Shown piece after piece: positions 44,024-51,897 of a DNA stretch of 64,000 bases. A program made the translations under genes and the position numbers. Source of the stretch: Bacillus mycoides (GTDB lineage: Bacteria > Bacillota > Bacilli > Bacillales > Bacillaceae_G); assembly GCF_018742245.1 (NCBI RefSeq), contig NZ_CP036132.1, forward strand, positions 2,599,001-2,663,000, in the 5' to 3' direction. Below the pieces are notes generated by a model. It did no database searches and had not been told where the DNA came from. It saw only the letters and a program-made list of their open reading frames with translations. Numbering within the stretch: position 1 is the first letter of the stretch; the number at the start of each line of letters is the position of its first letter.

Positions 44024-44043
44024 TTCAAAACCCCCTCTATTTT

Positions 44044-45045
44044 TTACGGTAAGTAACGACGAGCACCAGCGTATTCTTCTATATATCCTGGTGTATTTAA
44101 CGGGATTATTTCAACTGACCTTTCAGCTCTTGGTGAGTGAATCATATTTCCATCACCAATATACATTCCAACGTGATGAACACTACCTTTTCCTTGATTA
44201 TGTGCAAAGAATATTAAATCGCCCTTTTGTAGGTTTTCTTTATCAACCGCAATTCCTGCTTTTGATTGTGGCCCAGAATCCCTCGGTATGGTAATGCCAT
44301 GTGATTTATAAATCGTATGTGTAAATCCAGAGCAATCAAAACCAAACCCACTTGTACCAGCCCATATATATGGTAAGCCTAAAAACATCTTGCCGGTGTT
44401 TATTAAATCATCAGCTGTTGGCATAGGAATATCATTTTGAGAACGGTGAACAGTTCCATCATTTTTCCGTAGCCACGCCTTCTGACCATTTGGCAACAAT
44501 ACGCGATATGAGATCGTATCTTCACTTAATAGGGGTAAACGCGTATTATAGCTGACTTCAAGCGATTTATGTTTTTCAGAAGGGTTAATATATACAATTG
44601 CTGTCGGTTTCGTTACTAATACAAAAGGTTCGTTTGTTTTATCTGCAAATTCCTGATTATACGTTAATTGTTTTTCGGGCATCCATCCCGGGTAACCTAC
44701 TTCGTTTCGTGGTGTTGGCTGACCATGGACTAACACTTTCACCCAGTCACCTTTCTTATCAACAACCGTTACTTCTTGACCGAGTAGCGCTTGTGTTTCT
44801 AATTTATTTGCGTTTGTTAACCAAAGCTTCTCATCAAGCGTCATTGATTTCGTCCACTTCCACAAATCAACTGGATTTGTGGCGCTCGGTGCATCGATTG
44901 GCCGAAGCGAATCTGGTGCGGTCCATAACGTCGCAGCTGCCACATCAATAAATGCTTTCTTATCTTTTTTCTCTTCGGCATTTGCCGATGTGAAAGATGA
45001 AAAAATGAATAATGTCGTTAATAATGCAGTCCCCACTTTTTTCAT
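44044..45045 (-). CDS. ykfC: Gamma-D-glutamyl-L-diamino acid endopeptidase (NlpC/P60)
   Basis: This 333-residue protein has a signal peptide (LLTTLFIFSSFTSANA), two SH3-like domains and a C-terminal NlpC/P60 domain. The catalytic triad is Cys238 in FDCSGF, His291 in HHVGMY and His303 in MIHSP, the positions I recall for the crystallised B. cereus YkfC, which has the same length. It cuts between D-Glu and the diamino acid in murein peptides with a free N-terminal L-Ala. Together with ykfB it recycles wall peptides. It lies 20 bp before the peptide-binding-protein gene. Confidence 0.95.
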   Translation of the reverse strand: MKKVGTALLTTLFIFSSFTSANAEEKKDKKAFIDVAAATLWTAPDSLRPIDAPSATNPVDLWKWTKSMTLDEKLWLTNANKLETQALLGQEVTVVDKKGDWVKVLVHGQPTPRNEVGYPGWMPEKQLTYNQEFADKTNEPFVLVTKPTAIVYINPSEKHKSLEVSYNTRLPLLSEDTISYRVLLPNGQKAWLRKNDGTVHRSQNDIPMPTADDLINTGKMFLGLPYIWAGTSGFGFDCSGFTHTIYKSHGITIPRDSGPQSKAGIAVDKENLQKGDLIFFAHNQGKGSVHHVGMYIGDGNMIHSPRAERSVEIIPLNTPGYIEEYAGARRYLP

Positions 45046-45085
45046 AATATATCCCCCTTAAAAGATAGTTTACTAGGTACTCCTC

Positions 45086-46138
45086 CTAAGATTGTATATT
45101 CACTACAGAATGCAGGTTTACCTTTGGGCCAGTGTAAGTCATCCCTTCTGGCGCTTCTACTAACCATAACGGTGCATCAAGATCAAAGTAATGAATGTTC
45201 GGATGAGCCGCAGCTAAATGTGCAACAGCGCTAACTGAAAGTGAAGATTCCATCATACTTCCAACCATACACTTCACACCTGCTGCTTCCGCAATATCCG
45301 CAATTTTCCAGGCTTCTCGAATACCACCGCATTTCATTAATTTAATATTAAGTAGGTCTGCATATCCTCCTTGGACAATCTTTAATGCGTCGCTTGCCGA
45401 AAACATACTTTCATCTGCCATAATAGGCGTTTGTACATTGTCCTTCACGTACTTTAATCCACCCCAATCTTTCGCATGAACTGGTTGTTCTACAAATTCT
45501 ATATTTAAATTTCTATTCTCCATTTCTCTAATAATAGAAACCGCTTCTTTCGGTTTCCATCCTTGATTTGCATCTAAACGTAACGTCGTATTCTTTGGAA
45601 CCACATTTCGAATTGCCTCTATGCGTTCCAAATCTAAATGTGCCTCTTTACCCACCTTAATTTTTAATGTTTGGAATCCCTTTTCGATATGCTTTTCTGC
45701 TTCTTTTGCCATTAATAAAGGTTCATCCACACTTACTGTAATATCAGTATAAATCTCTTTCTTTCCACCTAGTAATGCGTATAACGGTATGTTGTGAAAT
45801 TGACAATACACATCGTATAAAGCCATATCTACCGCCGCTTTTGCACTTGTATTTCCTATACAACTCATTTGAATGTGTAACAATAACGTTTGAAATTGCA
45901 GTACATCTTTTTCAACTACTACAGAACGAATTGGTCCTAATATTGCTTCCTCCATCCCGTTGGCAAAATCACCTGTAATAACCGGCGTTGCTGCAGCAGC
46001 TCCTTTTCCAACAATTCCTTCATCTGTATGAATAAACACATCTATACTTTCGATTTCCGTTACAGTACGAAGCGCTGTTTTAAACGGTGTATGAAGCTTT
46101 ACATGTCGGCGGTTTACCTTCACATCGGTAATTTTCAT
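45086..46138 (-). CDS. ykfB: L-Ala-D/L-Glu epimerase
   Basis: About 350 residues of the enolase superfamily, muconate-lactonising subgroup. It has TLKIKVG (the Lys-x-Lys base), LRLDANQGW (first metal Asp), EFVEQPV (Glu), IMADES (Asp) and LLNIKLMKCGG (the opposite Lys). The enzyme inverts the Glu of L-Ala-D-Glu from cell wall turnover, so that the dipeptide can be used. The frame is open further upstream, but AAAGG lies 9 nt before the ATG at 46138. It is first in the ykfB-ykfC-dppE-like operon, 40 bp before ykfC. Confidence 0.92.
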   Translation of the reverse strand: MKITDVKVNRRHVKLHTPFKTALRTVTEIESIDVFIHTDEGIVGKGAAAATPVITGDFANGMEEAILGPIRSVVVEKDVLQFQTLLLHIQMSCIGNTSAKAAVDMALYDVYCQFHNIPLYALLGGKKEIYTDITVSVDEPLLMAKEAEKHIEKGFQTLKIKVGKEAHLDLERIEAIRNVVPKNTTLRLDANQGWKPKEAVSIIREMENRNLNIEFVEQPVHAKDWGGLKYVKDNVQTPIMADESMFSASDALKIVQGGYADLLNIKLMKCGGIREAWKIADIAEAAGVKCMVGSMMESSLSVSAVAHLAAAHPNIHYFDLDAPLWLVEAPEGMTYTGPKVNLHSVVNIQS

Positions 46139-46216
46139 TTTGTTCATCCTTTCGTTGTTTATAGAGTAATACTTTAATCCACGGGAGGCTTTATTCTGCC
46201 CGTTAATGCGAAACAA

Positions 46217-46255
46217 AAAAATCCAGCCATAAGAAGATTCTTACGGCTGGATTTT
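46217..46255 (-). terminator. Terminator of the DUF3870 gene
   Basis: AAAATCCAGCC-TAAGAA pairs with TTCTTA-GGCTGGATTTT just after the stop of the leftward 46258-46584 gene. Confidence 0.8.
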
Positions 46256-46257
46256 GT

Positions 46258-46584
46258 CTATGAATGGGTAGACAAAGCAGCGATCTGATTATATTTTTTT
46301 TGTGCATCCTTTAGCGCTACAAGTAGCGCCTTTTGAGACGAACCGAAGTATCGATTTTTTATTTCTGTTACTAATGCTGGGTCATTAATATTTTTATGTA
46401 GAAACAAATATTTAACAAATTGAGATGTTAATGCAATTGTCGCTGAGCAATCTGCATCTACAATTTCCCCTGTATCCTTCTCAAGTACAAATGCTACAAA
46501 ATAACTTTTGAACTTTTCGGTAATGGGATTATTTTGAGGTGCTTTCGCATCCCCTACGACGTAAATTGTATTTGAAGCGTACAC
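46258..46584 (-). CDS. DUF3870 family protein
   Basis: This 108-residue protein has TIYVVGDAKAPQNNPITEKF at the start, FVLEKDTGEIVDADCSATIALTSQFV in the middle and NRYFGSSQKALLVALKDAQKKY near the end, fitting DUF3870. Members often sit near amino acid or carboxylate metabolism genes, without an assigned activity. It is monocistronic with a clear terminator. Confidence 0.75.
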   Translation of the reverse strand: MYASNTIYVVGDAKAPQNNPITEKFKSYFVAFVLEKDTGEIVDADCSATIALTSQFVKYLFLHKNINDPALVTEIKNRYFGSSQKALLVALKDAQKKYNQIAALSTHS

Positions 46585-46885
46585 AGCTATCTTCCTTTCT
46601 TATACGAGGATAACGGTTTTCTTAACAGACGTATAAGCTGTTAACTCAACGTTGATCAAAAAATGTATCCGCTTACCTTGTATTATATACAATTGACAGA
46701 ATTTTAACAATATTTATTTTGACATATATTCCATAATTATGGAAATCTCTTAAAACAATTAAAAATGGCTCAAACTTCTCATTTTTACAATATGTCATTG
46801 CTCCTTGTACCATGACATTCACACTACAAACACCTTTTCCTCATACATCAAAAAACAGTTAGCTATCGCTAACTGTTCCACCACT
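46585..46885. other. Promoter gap with inverted repeat
   Basis: The 301-bp gap between DUF3870 and the DivIC-like gene holds TTAACAG-N9-CTGTTAA at 46622-46644, a possible operator for DUF3870, and the terminator of the DivIC-like gene. I see no ORF. Confidence 0.45.
46854..46877 (-). terminator. Terminator of the DivIC-like gene
   Basis: AACAGTTAGC-TATC-GCTAACTGTT is a perfect 10-bp stem 9 bp after the stop and runs into a T-run on the minus strand. Confidence 0.85.
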
Positions 46886-47248
46886 TCACTTTGGCAATAC
46901 GAATATTGTTTCGTTTGACTTAGAAAATTGATACTCTTTTCTCGCAAACTTTAATATTTCTTCTTCATTATCCGTTAAATTCTCGATGTTAGTCTTTAAA
47001 GAACCTTGATCTTTCTTTAAAGAAACTAATTGTTTCTTTTGGTTCGTTATTGTATTTTGTTTGCCATTAATTACTTCTTGTTGTTTCGTCAAAATATATT
47101 GAACGTAAAGAGTAGTCGCAGCAATAAAAATGAACATGAAAATAAAACGCCTTAACTTCTTCTTATTTATAGTTCGATTGTCGTTAGGCTGTGATAGTTG
47201 CTCTGGTATATTAGGAACATTTACTCTTTTGAGTTTCCTCATTTTCAA
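46886..47248 (-). CDS. Septum formation initiator (DivIC/FtsB-like) family protein
   Basis: This 120-residue bitopic protein has a basic cytoplasmic tail of about 35 residues and one membrane helix (FIFMFIFIAATTLYVQYIL). A coiled coil follows (KQQEVINGKQNTITNQKKQL), then the terminal motif NLTDNEEEILKFARKEYQFSKSNETIFVLPK, which is the DivIC/FtsB signature. The true divIC lies in a different context (near yabQ and spoIIE in Bacillus), so this is a stand-alone relative, perhaps a condition-specific divisome or sporulation partner. Confidence 0.75.
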   Translation of the reverse strand: MKMRKLKRVNVPNIPEQLSQPNDNRTINKKKLRRFIFMFIFIAATTLYVQYILTKQQEVINGKQNTITNQKKQLVSLKKDQGSLKTNIENLTDNEEEILKFARKEYQFSKSNETIFVLPK

Positions 47249-47530
47249 ATCCCCCTAACCCATATTTTTTCACTACCATAGGCACGATCTCTTATTAACT
47301 TAAATTCTATTCTTATAAAATAAGCTCCTTCACAAAAAAATCTCACAAATTAACCAATTAGAGATAGCGTTCGACGACATCTCTGTATTTAAAATGAGAA
47401 TTTTTATTTATGCTGCTATAAAATAGTAGTTTATGTTATTCTTTTTCCCCAATTGTAGAAAACATTTTTACACATATAAATTCTAATTTTGCATACCGAT
47501 GTTATAACATGCTTACAAGGAGGAAAAATG

Positions 47531-48457
47531 ATGCACTACCGCACATTGGGTAAAACTGGAATTACTGTTTCTGAAATTGGCTTTGGAGCGTGGGCGATTG
47601 GCGGCGATGAATGGGGTCCTGTTAACGACAAACAATCTATAACCGCTATGAAGAAAGCAATTGAATACGGCGTAAACTTTATTGATACTGCTGATGTATA
47701 CGGATTAGGACATAGTGAAAGGTTAGTAACTCAAGCGATAAGAGAGCACCGTAATAATATCGTTTTATCAACGAAAGGTGGTTTAATTGGACATCACTAT
47801 GATCCAAGTGGAGAGCCTGTTTATAATACTGCCGAAAAAGTGATCGCAGTATTTGAAACTAGCTTACTGCGCCTAGAAACAGATTATATTGATGTTTATT
47901 TCTGTCACATTTGGTGGGATAAACAAGAAGAAACAGAAGCATTTTTACGCGCATTTGAAATATTAAAACGGGACGGAAAAGTAAGAGCTGTTGGTGTTTC
48001 AACTCACGACCTACAATATATAAAACACTTCAATAAAAACGATGAAATTGATGTTGTGCAACTTGATTACAACATATTAAACCGAAAACCAGAAAACGAC
48101 ATACTGCCCTACCTACAAGAGAACAATTTAGGAGCTGTTATACGCGGACCTTTAAAAATGGGGATATTAACTGGAAAATTTACAAATAAAACAACTTTTC
48201 CTGATGGAGATTTACGCAAAGAATGGCCAAAAGAAAAGTGGTTTCAAGAAGATTTACAAAAAGTAGAAAAATTAAGGTTACTCTCAAATAAAAATCAGAC
48301 ATTAGGACAACTTGCACTTCGCTACGTCCTCTCCCATCCAGCAGTATCGGTCGCAATTCCTGGCGCAAAAACAGAAACACAAGCGAAAGAAAATGCAGAT
48401 GCAACTACCCGTCCGATCCTTACAGATGAGGAATTAGCGTATATTCAGTCAATATAA
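47531..48457 (+). CDS. Aldo/keto reductase
   Basis: About 308 residues with the AKR barrel: FIDTADVYGLGHSERLV (Asp and Tyr), VLSTKGG (Lys) and YIDVYFCHIWW (His). DVVQLDYNILNR follows, then NLGAVIRGPLKMGILTGK and AIPGAKTETQAKENADA near the end. It reduces aldehydes or ketones with NADPH; the substrate is unknown. Two ATGs are adjacent, 47528 and 47531; AGGAGG lies 7 nt before the second, which I prefer. The upstream 280 bp should hold its promoter and that of the divergent DivIC-like gene. Confidence 0.9.
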   Translation: MHYRTLGKTGITVSEIGFGAWAIGGDEWGPVNDKQSITAMKKAIEYGVNFIDTADVYGLGHSERLVTQAIREHRNNIVLSTKGGLIGHHYDPSGEPVYNTAEKVIAVFETSLLRLETDYIDVYFCHIWWDKQEETEAFLRAFEILKRDGKVRAVGVSTHDLQYIKHFNKNDEIDVVQLDYNILNRKPENDILPYLQENNLGAVIRGPLKMGILTGKFTNKTTFPDGDLRKEWPKEKWFQEDLQKVEKLRLLSNKNQTLGQLALRYVLSHPAVSVAIPGAKTETQAKENADATTRPILTDEELAYIQSI

Positions 48458-48501
48458 AACAAGACCAGCAGTTGGATTTTTCCAACTGCTGGTCTTGTTT
48501 T
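48456..48501. terminator. Bidirectional terminator, 21-bp perfect stem
   Basis: AAAACAAGACCAGCAGTTGG and its complement enclose TTTT between the convergent aldo/keto reductase and DJ-1/PfpI genes. It overlaps the reductase stop codon. Confidence 0.9.
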
Positions 48502-48505
48502 ACTT

Positions 48506-49102
48506 TTAATATTGTAAATCAATATCATATTCCATTCTCTTCGCTGTTTCTTCAGCAACCCGAGCACCTAACAAATTTTTCACAATATGAAATGACATAT
48601 TAATTCCGGCTGAAATTCCACCAGACGTAATAATATGCCCCTCATCTACAAACTTTACATTTTCTAATACTTCAATATTCGGAAAATCATTTCTAAAACT
48701 TTCAATACTTGCCCAATGTGTTGTCGCTTTGAAGCCATCGAGTAATCCAGCTTTCGCAAGTAAAAGCGCACCGGTACAAACAGAAGTCATTAACTTTACT
48801 TCTTTCATTTGCTCGCGGATCCAATTTGTTATTATTTCATTTTTCATTTCGTTTTCTCTAACACCTAACCCACCAGGAATAATTAAAATATCAACTGGAG
48901 GCAAGTTTTCGATACTATAGTCCGGTTGTACCTTTAATCCATTTCTCGCTGTAATCATTTCTCCATCTTGACTAACAGTATGAACTGTAAATGGTTGACC
49001 TTCACTTGTTGCTGTAACGGAAAAAACTTCAAATGGGCCCGCAAAATCTAACACTTCCACTTCCTTAAAAAGAAAAATCCCTACATTCCAGTGGCTAATC
49101 AA
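48506..49102 (-). CDS. DJ-1/PfpI (ThiJ) family protein
   Basis: This 198-residue glutamine-amidotransferase-like fold has the nucleophile elbow SVCTGALLLAKAGLL (Cys near 107), ending VNLL-type helices and FVDEGHIITSGGISAGINMSF. This arrangement is like the isonitrile hydratase/transcription-linked subgroup of DJ-1 proteins. The acidic residue of DFAGPFEVF near residue 19 would contact the Cys. It overlaps the ankyrin gene by ATGA, so the two are coupled. Confidence 0.88.
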   Translation of the reverse strand: MISHWNVGIFLFKEVEVLDFAGPFEVFSVTATSEGQPFTVHTVSQDGEMITARNGLKVQPDYSIENLPPVDILIIPGGLGVRENEMKNEIITNWIREQMKEVKLMTSVCTGALLLAKAGLLDGFKATTHWASIESFRNDFPNIEVLENVKFVDEGHIITSGGISAGINMSFHIVKNLLGARVAEETAKRMEYDIDLQY

Positions 49103-49590
49103 AAGCTCACTTCCTCTTGCAAATGATGTAATAGGGATTCATGCCCTTTTTCTAAAGCAATATCATATGCGGTTTTCCCATCATTTTTCTTAATCATTTT
49201 ATTAGCACCATTTTCAAGAAGTAATATAATGATTTCTTCATCTCCTAATAACGCTGCTTCATGAAGTCCTGTCCAGCCACCACTTTGCACAGCATTCACA
49301 TCTGATCCCTTTTCAATTAAGAAAGCTACAAGCTCGCTTTGCTTATTCGCAATTGCTGCTTGTAGAGGTGTATTTTCATTTTCGTTTTTTGCTCTAATAT
49401 GTATTTCTGCTCCCTGTTCTAAAAAGAAACTTGCAATTTCTTTCTGTCCAAAATAAGCAGCTAAGTGAAGCGGTGTCCATCCATCTTCACTAAATGAGTT
49501 AACAACACTTGGATCCGTATTAATGATTTCTACTACCTTTTCTTTTTCACCGCTTATGACTGCTTGTAATATTGATATGATTTGTTCCAT
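49099..49590 (-). CDS. Ankyrin repeat protein
   Basis: About 163 residues with four to five ankyrin repeats: DGWTPLHLAAYFGQKEIASFF, then ENTPLQAAIANKQSELVAFL, GGWTGLHEAALLGDEEIIILL and DGKTAYDIALEKGHESLL. It is cytoplasmic, with no signal peptide. The repeats suggest protein binding, and the coupled DJ-1/PfpI protein is the natural partner candidate. ATGGAGG lies 6 nt before the ATG at 49590; the longer frame has no ribosome site. Confidence 0.9.
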   Translation of the reverse strand: MEQIISILQAVISGEKEKVVEIINTDPSVVNSFSEDGWTPLHLAAYFGQKEIASFFLEQGAEIHIRAKNENENTPLQAAIANKQSELVAFLIEKGSDVNAVQSGGWTGLHEAALLGDEEIIILLLENGANKMIKKNDGKTAYDIALEKGHESLLHHLQEEVSF

Positions 49591-49978
49591 AATGAACCTC
49601 CATGTATACAAATATTAAATACCCCTTAATAAATTCCATTAATAATCACATGTTCCTTTCTAAATAATTAAGTTTACATAATAATATTATTTTTATAATT
49701 CGTTATCCTAATAAAAAAACAACCCACTCTTGAGTAGATTGTTTTTGAATTTCATTTTTATAATTGTTTTAAAAAATTATCATTTTCACTTGCAACTAAT
49801 TAACATTAATAAAAATGAAATGAAATTATATATTTAGCAGCCATGAACTGAACTCTTTACATATCGAAACCGGCTATTTACTTAAATCAATAGTTTTTTA
49901 TCATTTGAAAGCCAAAATGAATTTTATCCTTACATTTGAAAAATCCATATGTAGCAAGCGTCTATAACGGTACTCTTA
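49591..49978. other. Gap upstream of the ankyrin gene
   Basis: 388 bp with very low GC. It should hold the ankyrin/DJ-1 promoter. The terminator-like stem at 49714-49746 is the only structure; I see no ORF with a ribosome site on either strand. Confidence 0.45.
49714..49746 (-). terminator. Terminator-like hairpin
   Basis: AAAAAACAACCCACTC pairs with GTAGATTGTTTTT including G-T pairs. It probably ends transcripts from the leftward gene at 49979, about 230 bp upstream. Confidence 0.5.
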
Positions 49979-50209
49979 TCATACTAATCTATAACAATTC
50001 TGCCTTCTTCCCTTACCTGTATCCTTTAAAACATAAGACTTTAAAACGAGTGCTGTTAGTGAATCTGTTAATGTTTTATATGATAAATTTGAAAGAGCTA
50101 ATAGATCGTTCGTATATAACATTCTATGCTTCTCTAATAATAATAGTACTAATCGTTCTGACGGTTTTAATGTTTCATCACTTTCTAGTATAAAATCTAT
50201 ATTTTTCAT
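49979..50209 (-). CDS. Small winged-helix DNA-binding protein
   Basis: This 76-residue protein reads as a single winged helix: LKPSERLVLLLLEKHRMLYT, then NDLLALSNLSYKTLTDSLTALV as the recognition helix region and SYVLKDTGKGRRQNCYRLV as the wing. The opposite-strand frame over the same bases is hydrophobic and looks like its shadow. AGTAGGGA stands close before the ATG. The target is unknown. Confidence 0.6.
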   Translation of the reverse strand: MKNIDFILESDETLKPSERLVLLLLEKHRMLYTNDLLALSNLSYKTLTDSLTALVLKSYVLKDTGKGRRQNCYRLV

Positions 50210-50335
50210 ATTCCCTACTTCTTACTCCTTATATAAAAAAATGATTTTAGTAGTTATTTAATATAAAAATACTACATAACAAATTTGAAGATATATCGAA
50301 ATAACATAACACCCAAACACTTTTATACTATAACA

Positions 50336-50372
50336 TAAAAAAGACATTTCCCCAAATTGAAAATGCCTTTTT
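50336..50372 (-). terminator. Terminator of the transglycosylase-like gene
   Basis: AAAAAG-CATTT pairs with AAATG-CTTTTT just after the stop. Confidence 0.6.
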
Positions 50373-50376
50373 ATAT

Positions 50377-50877
50377 CTACTTCTCTTTTTTATATAATTG
50401 ATATGATTGTTCTAGCCCTTTATTATATTTCGTATTATTATCTGTCCATTCTCCCCCCAAGTTTCCTGGCCACCCTGATGTATTAGCAACATATTTAAGC
50501 AACTCCCAATCCTGCAGTCCTTTTTTCACACCACGCTCATACGATTTGACCATACTTGAAATTGCTATCGTTGTATTTATACGTGAATCCACTAAACTCT
50601 CTTCCGATAATTGTGCTGGTGCTAATCCACCACGATGTAATTGGAATAATCCGAAAGATGTTCCGTTATCTCCTATTGCTTTTCGGTTAAATTTTGTTTC
50701 ATGATCCGCAATTGATAATGGTATCCAATCTGGAATATCATACCTCTTTGCAACTTCACTAATTACTTGTTTATTATTTTTAATCTCTTTATGCTTTTCA
50801 TAGTTGGTATGAATTACATAACTTAAGGTAAATAACGTAAGTAATATAAATATATATTGTAACGCTTTTTTCATCAT
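50377..50877 (-). CDS. Membrane-anchored lytic transglycosylase-like protein
   Basis: About 166 residues with an N-terminal membrane segment (ALQYIFILLTLFTLSYVIHT), then a small SLT-like domain. IPLSIADHETKFNRKAIGDNGTSFGLFQLH carries the likely catalytic Glu and the Gly-Leu-Phe-Gln-Leu segment typical of soluble lytic transglycosylase/lysozyme-like folds. It would cleave the glycan strand of peptidoglycan outside the cell. Two adjacent ATGs (50877, 50874) follow GGAG; the second has the better spacing. Confidence 0.7.
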   Translation of the reverse strand: MMKKALQYIFILLTLFTLSYVIHTNYEKHKEIKNNKQVISEVAKRYDIPDWIPLSIADHETKFNRKAIGDNGTSFGLFQLHRGGLAPAQLSEESLVDSRINTTIAISSMVKSYERGVKKGLQDWELLKYVANTSGWPGNLGGEWTDNNTKYNKGLEQSYQLYKKEK

Positions 50878-51035
50878 TTCATCTCCTGATTTGTGTATGT
50901 TTCACTTTCTATATACACTATAAGACTTTTATGTGACATTCATTTGACAAAATGATATTAATTATACATAAGCTGTTACAGTTTTAACTATCAATCTAAA
51001 AACTACAATTCTTCTAAAAGACTCCTTCAACACAT

Positions 51036-51084
51036 AAAAACAATCAGCCTTTCATGTATAGTACATGAAAGGCTGATTGTTTTT
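51036..51084 (-). terminator. Terminator of the small membrane gene, 23-bp stem
   Basis: A perfect 23-bp stem beginning AAAAACAATCAGCC encloses a 3-nt TAG loop, ending just before the stop of the leftward gene at 51087. Confidence 0.85.
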
Positions 51085-51086
51085 CA

Positions 51087-51302
51087 CTACACTTTTTTAT
51101 GTATACAGTATATCCCTGCTATAATAAAACAAATTGAAATTACCGATAAAATTGCACCCTGGATTTCATAAAATGCAGTAAAGAATTTTCCGCTTGGTCT
51201 ATCCCAAATTTCTAATGAACCCGCGTAAATTGCGGAAGTTATATATGTAAGACCGAATAGGAGAACTCCCGAAAGAACATAGGTTACTCCACTATTTTTC
51301 AT
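51087..51302 (-). CDS. Small two-helix membrane protein
   Basis: This 71-residue protein has helices TYVLSGVLLFGLTYITSAIYA and AILSVISICFIIAGIYCI, separated by EIWDRPSGKFFTAFYE. The tail HKKV is basic. GGAGGTGAG precedes the ATG with 8 nt. The family is not recognised. It is monocistronic. Confidence 0.7.
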   Translation of the reverse strand: MKNSGVTYVLSGVLLFGLTYITSAIYAGSLEIWDRPSGKFFTAFYEIQGAILSVISICFIIAGIYCIHKKV

Positions 51303-51490
51303 TATTAGCTCACCTCCATTAATTCTATTTGTGAATAAAACAAAAAAGACCTTTATACGTTAAAGATCTTTTTCATCTTATTTTTGTTACAAAAAACGCC
51401 AGAATCTAAAACAAAAACTTACTTTAGGATAAAACATTTCTATATACAAATTAAATACTACAAGCATCTTCTCGATTAACATTTTTCACA

Positions 51491-51784
51491 TTAAATATCT
51501 CTTGCAATATGCGGTTTACTATAATGGCTTGTTCCACCACCGCCTACTATTACTTTACCGCCTTTTTCAAAGATTAATAATTTTCTTGAACCATCAGAAA
51601 GTAAAACTACTACTTCCGCATTGTCACTTGTAGCCGTATATATTACATATCCACTTTTCGAAATACAAGTTGCCCAATTTTCATCAAATTCTGATCTTAA
51701 TACTCGATTAGAATACACTTGATTTTCAATTCTTCCCAGCTGTTCATTTTCCAAATTTTTCTTAACTCCTTCCAAAGTTGTCAT
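51491..51784 (-). CDS. Hypothetical protein, 97 residues or fewer
   Basis: The product has an N-terminal helix and a beta-rich part (SGYVIYTATSDNAEVVVLLSDG, then KLLIFEKGGKVIVGGGG). I do not recognise it. The ATG at 51784 has no ribosome site and lies inside a perfect 20-bp palindrome. A GAAGGAG within codons 5-7 stands 9 nt before a TTG at 51754, which may be the real start and would give 87 residues. It lies between leftward genes with its own flanking gaps. Confidence 0.5.
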   Translation of the reverse strand: MTTLEGVKKNLENEQLGRIENQVYSNRVLRSEFDENWATCISKSGYVIYTATSDNAEVVVLLSDGSRKLLIFEKGGKVIVGGGGTSHYSKPHIARDI

Positions 51785-51799
51785 TTATATATAAATGAC
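51780..51799. promoter_or_regulatory. Perfect 20-bp palindrome over the nominal start
   Basis: GTCATTTATATATAAATGAC reads the same on both strands and contains the ATG at 51784. It is a candidate operator or a translation-blocking hairpin. Confidence 0.5.
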
Positions 51800-51897
51800 G
51801 GTTTCTCAATAAATTAGTGACCGTCCTTAATATAAATAGTATATGTAGTTAGTAGGAGAATGCTTGGACAATGAAAACGTAACAGCATTTAAGTATT

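Noticed and set aside
49936..50193. 85-codon hydrophobic rightward frame
   Set aside because: It is antisense to the winged-helix gene at 49979-50209, which has the better protein pattern.
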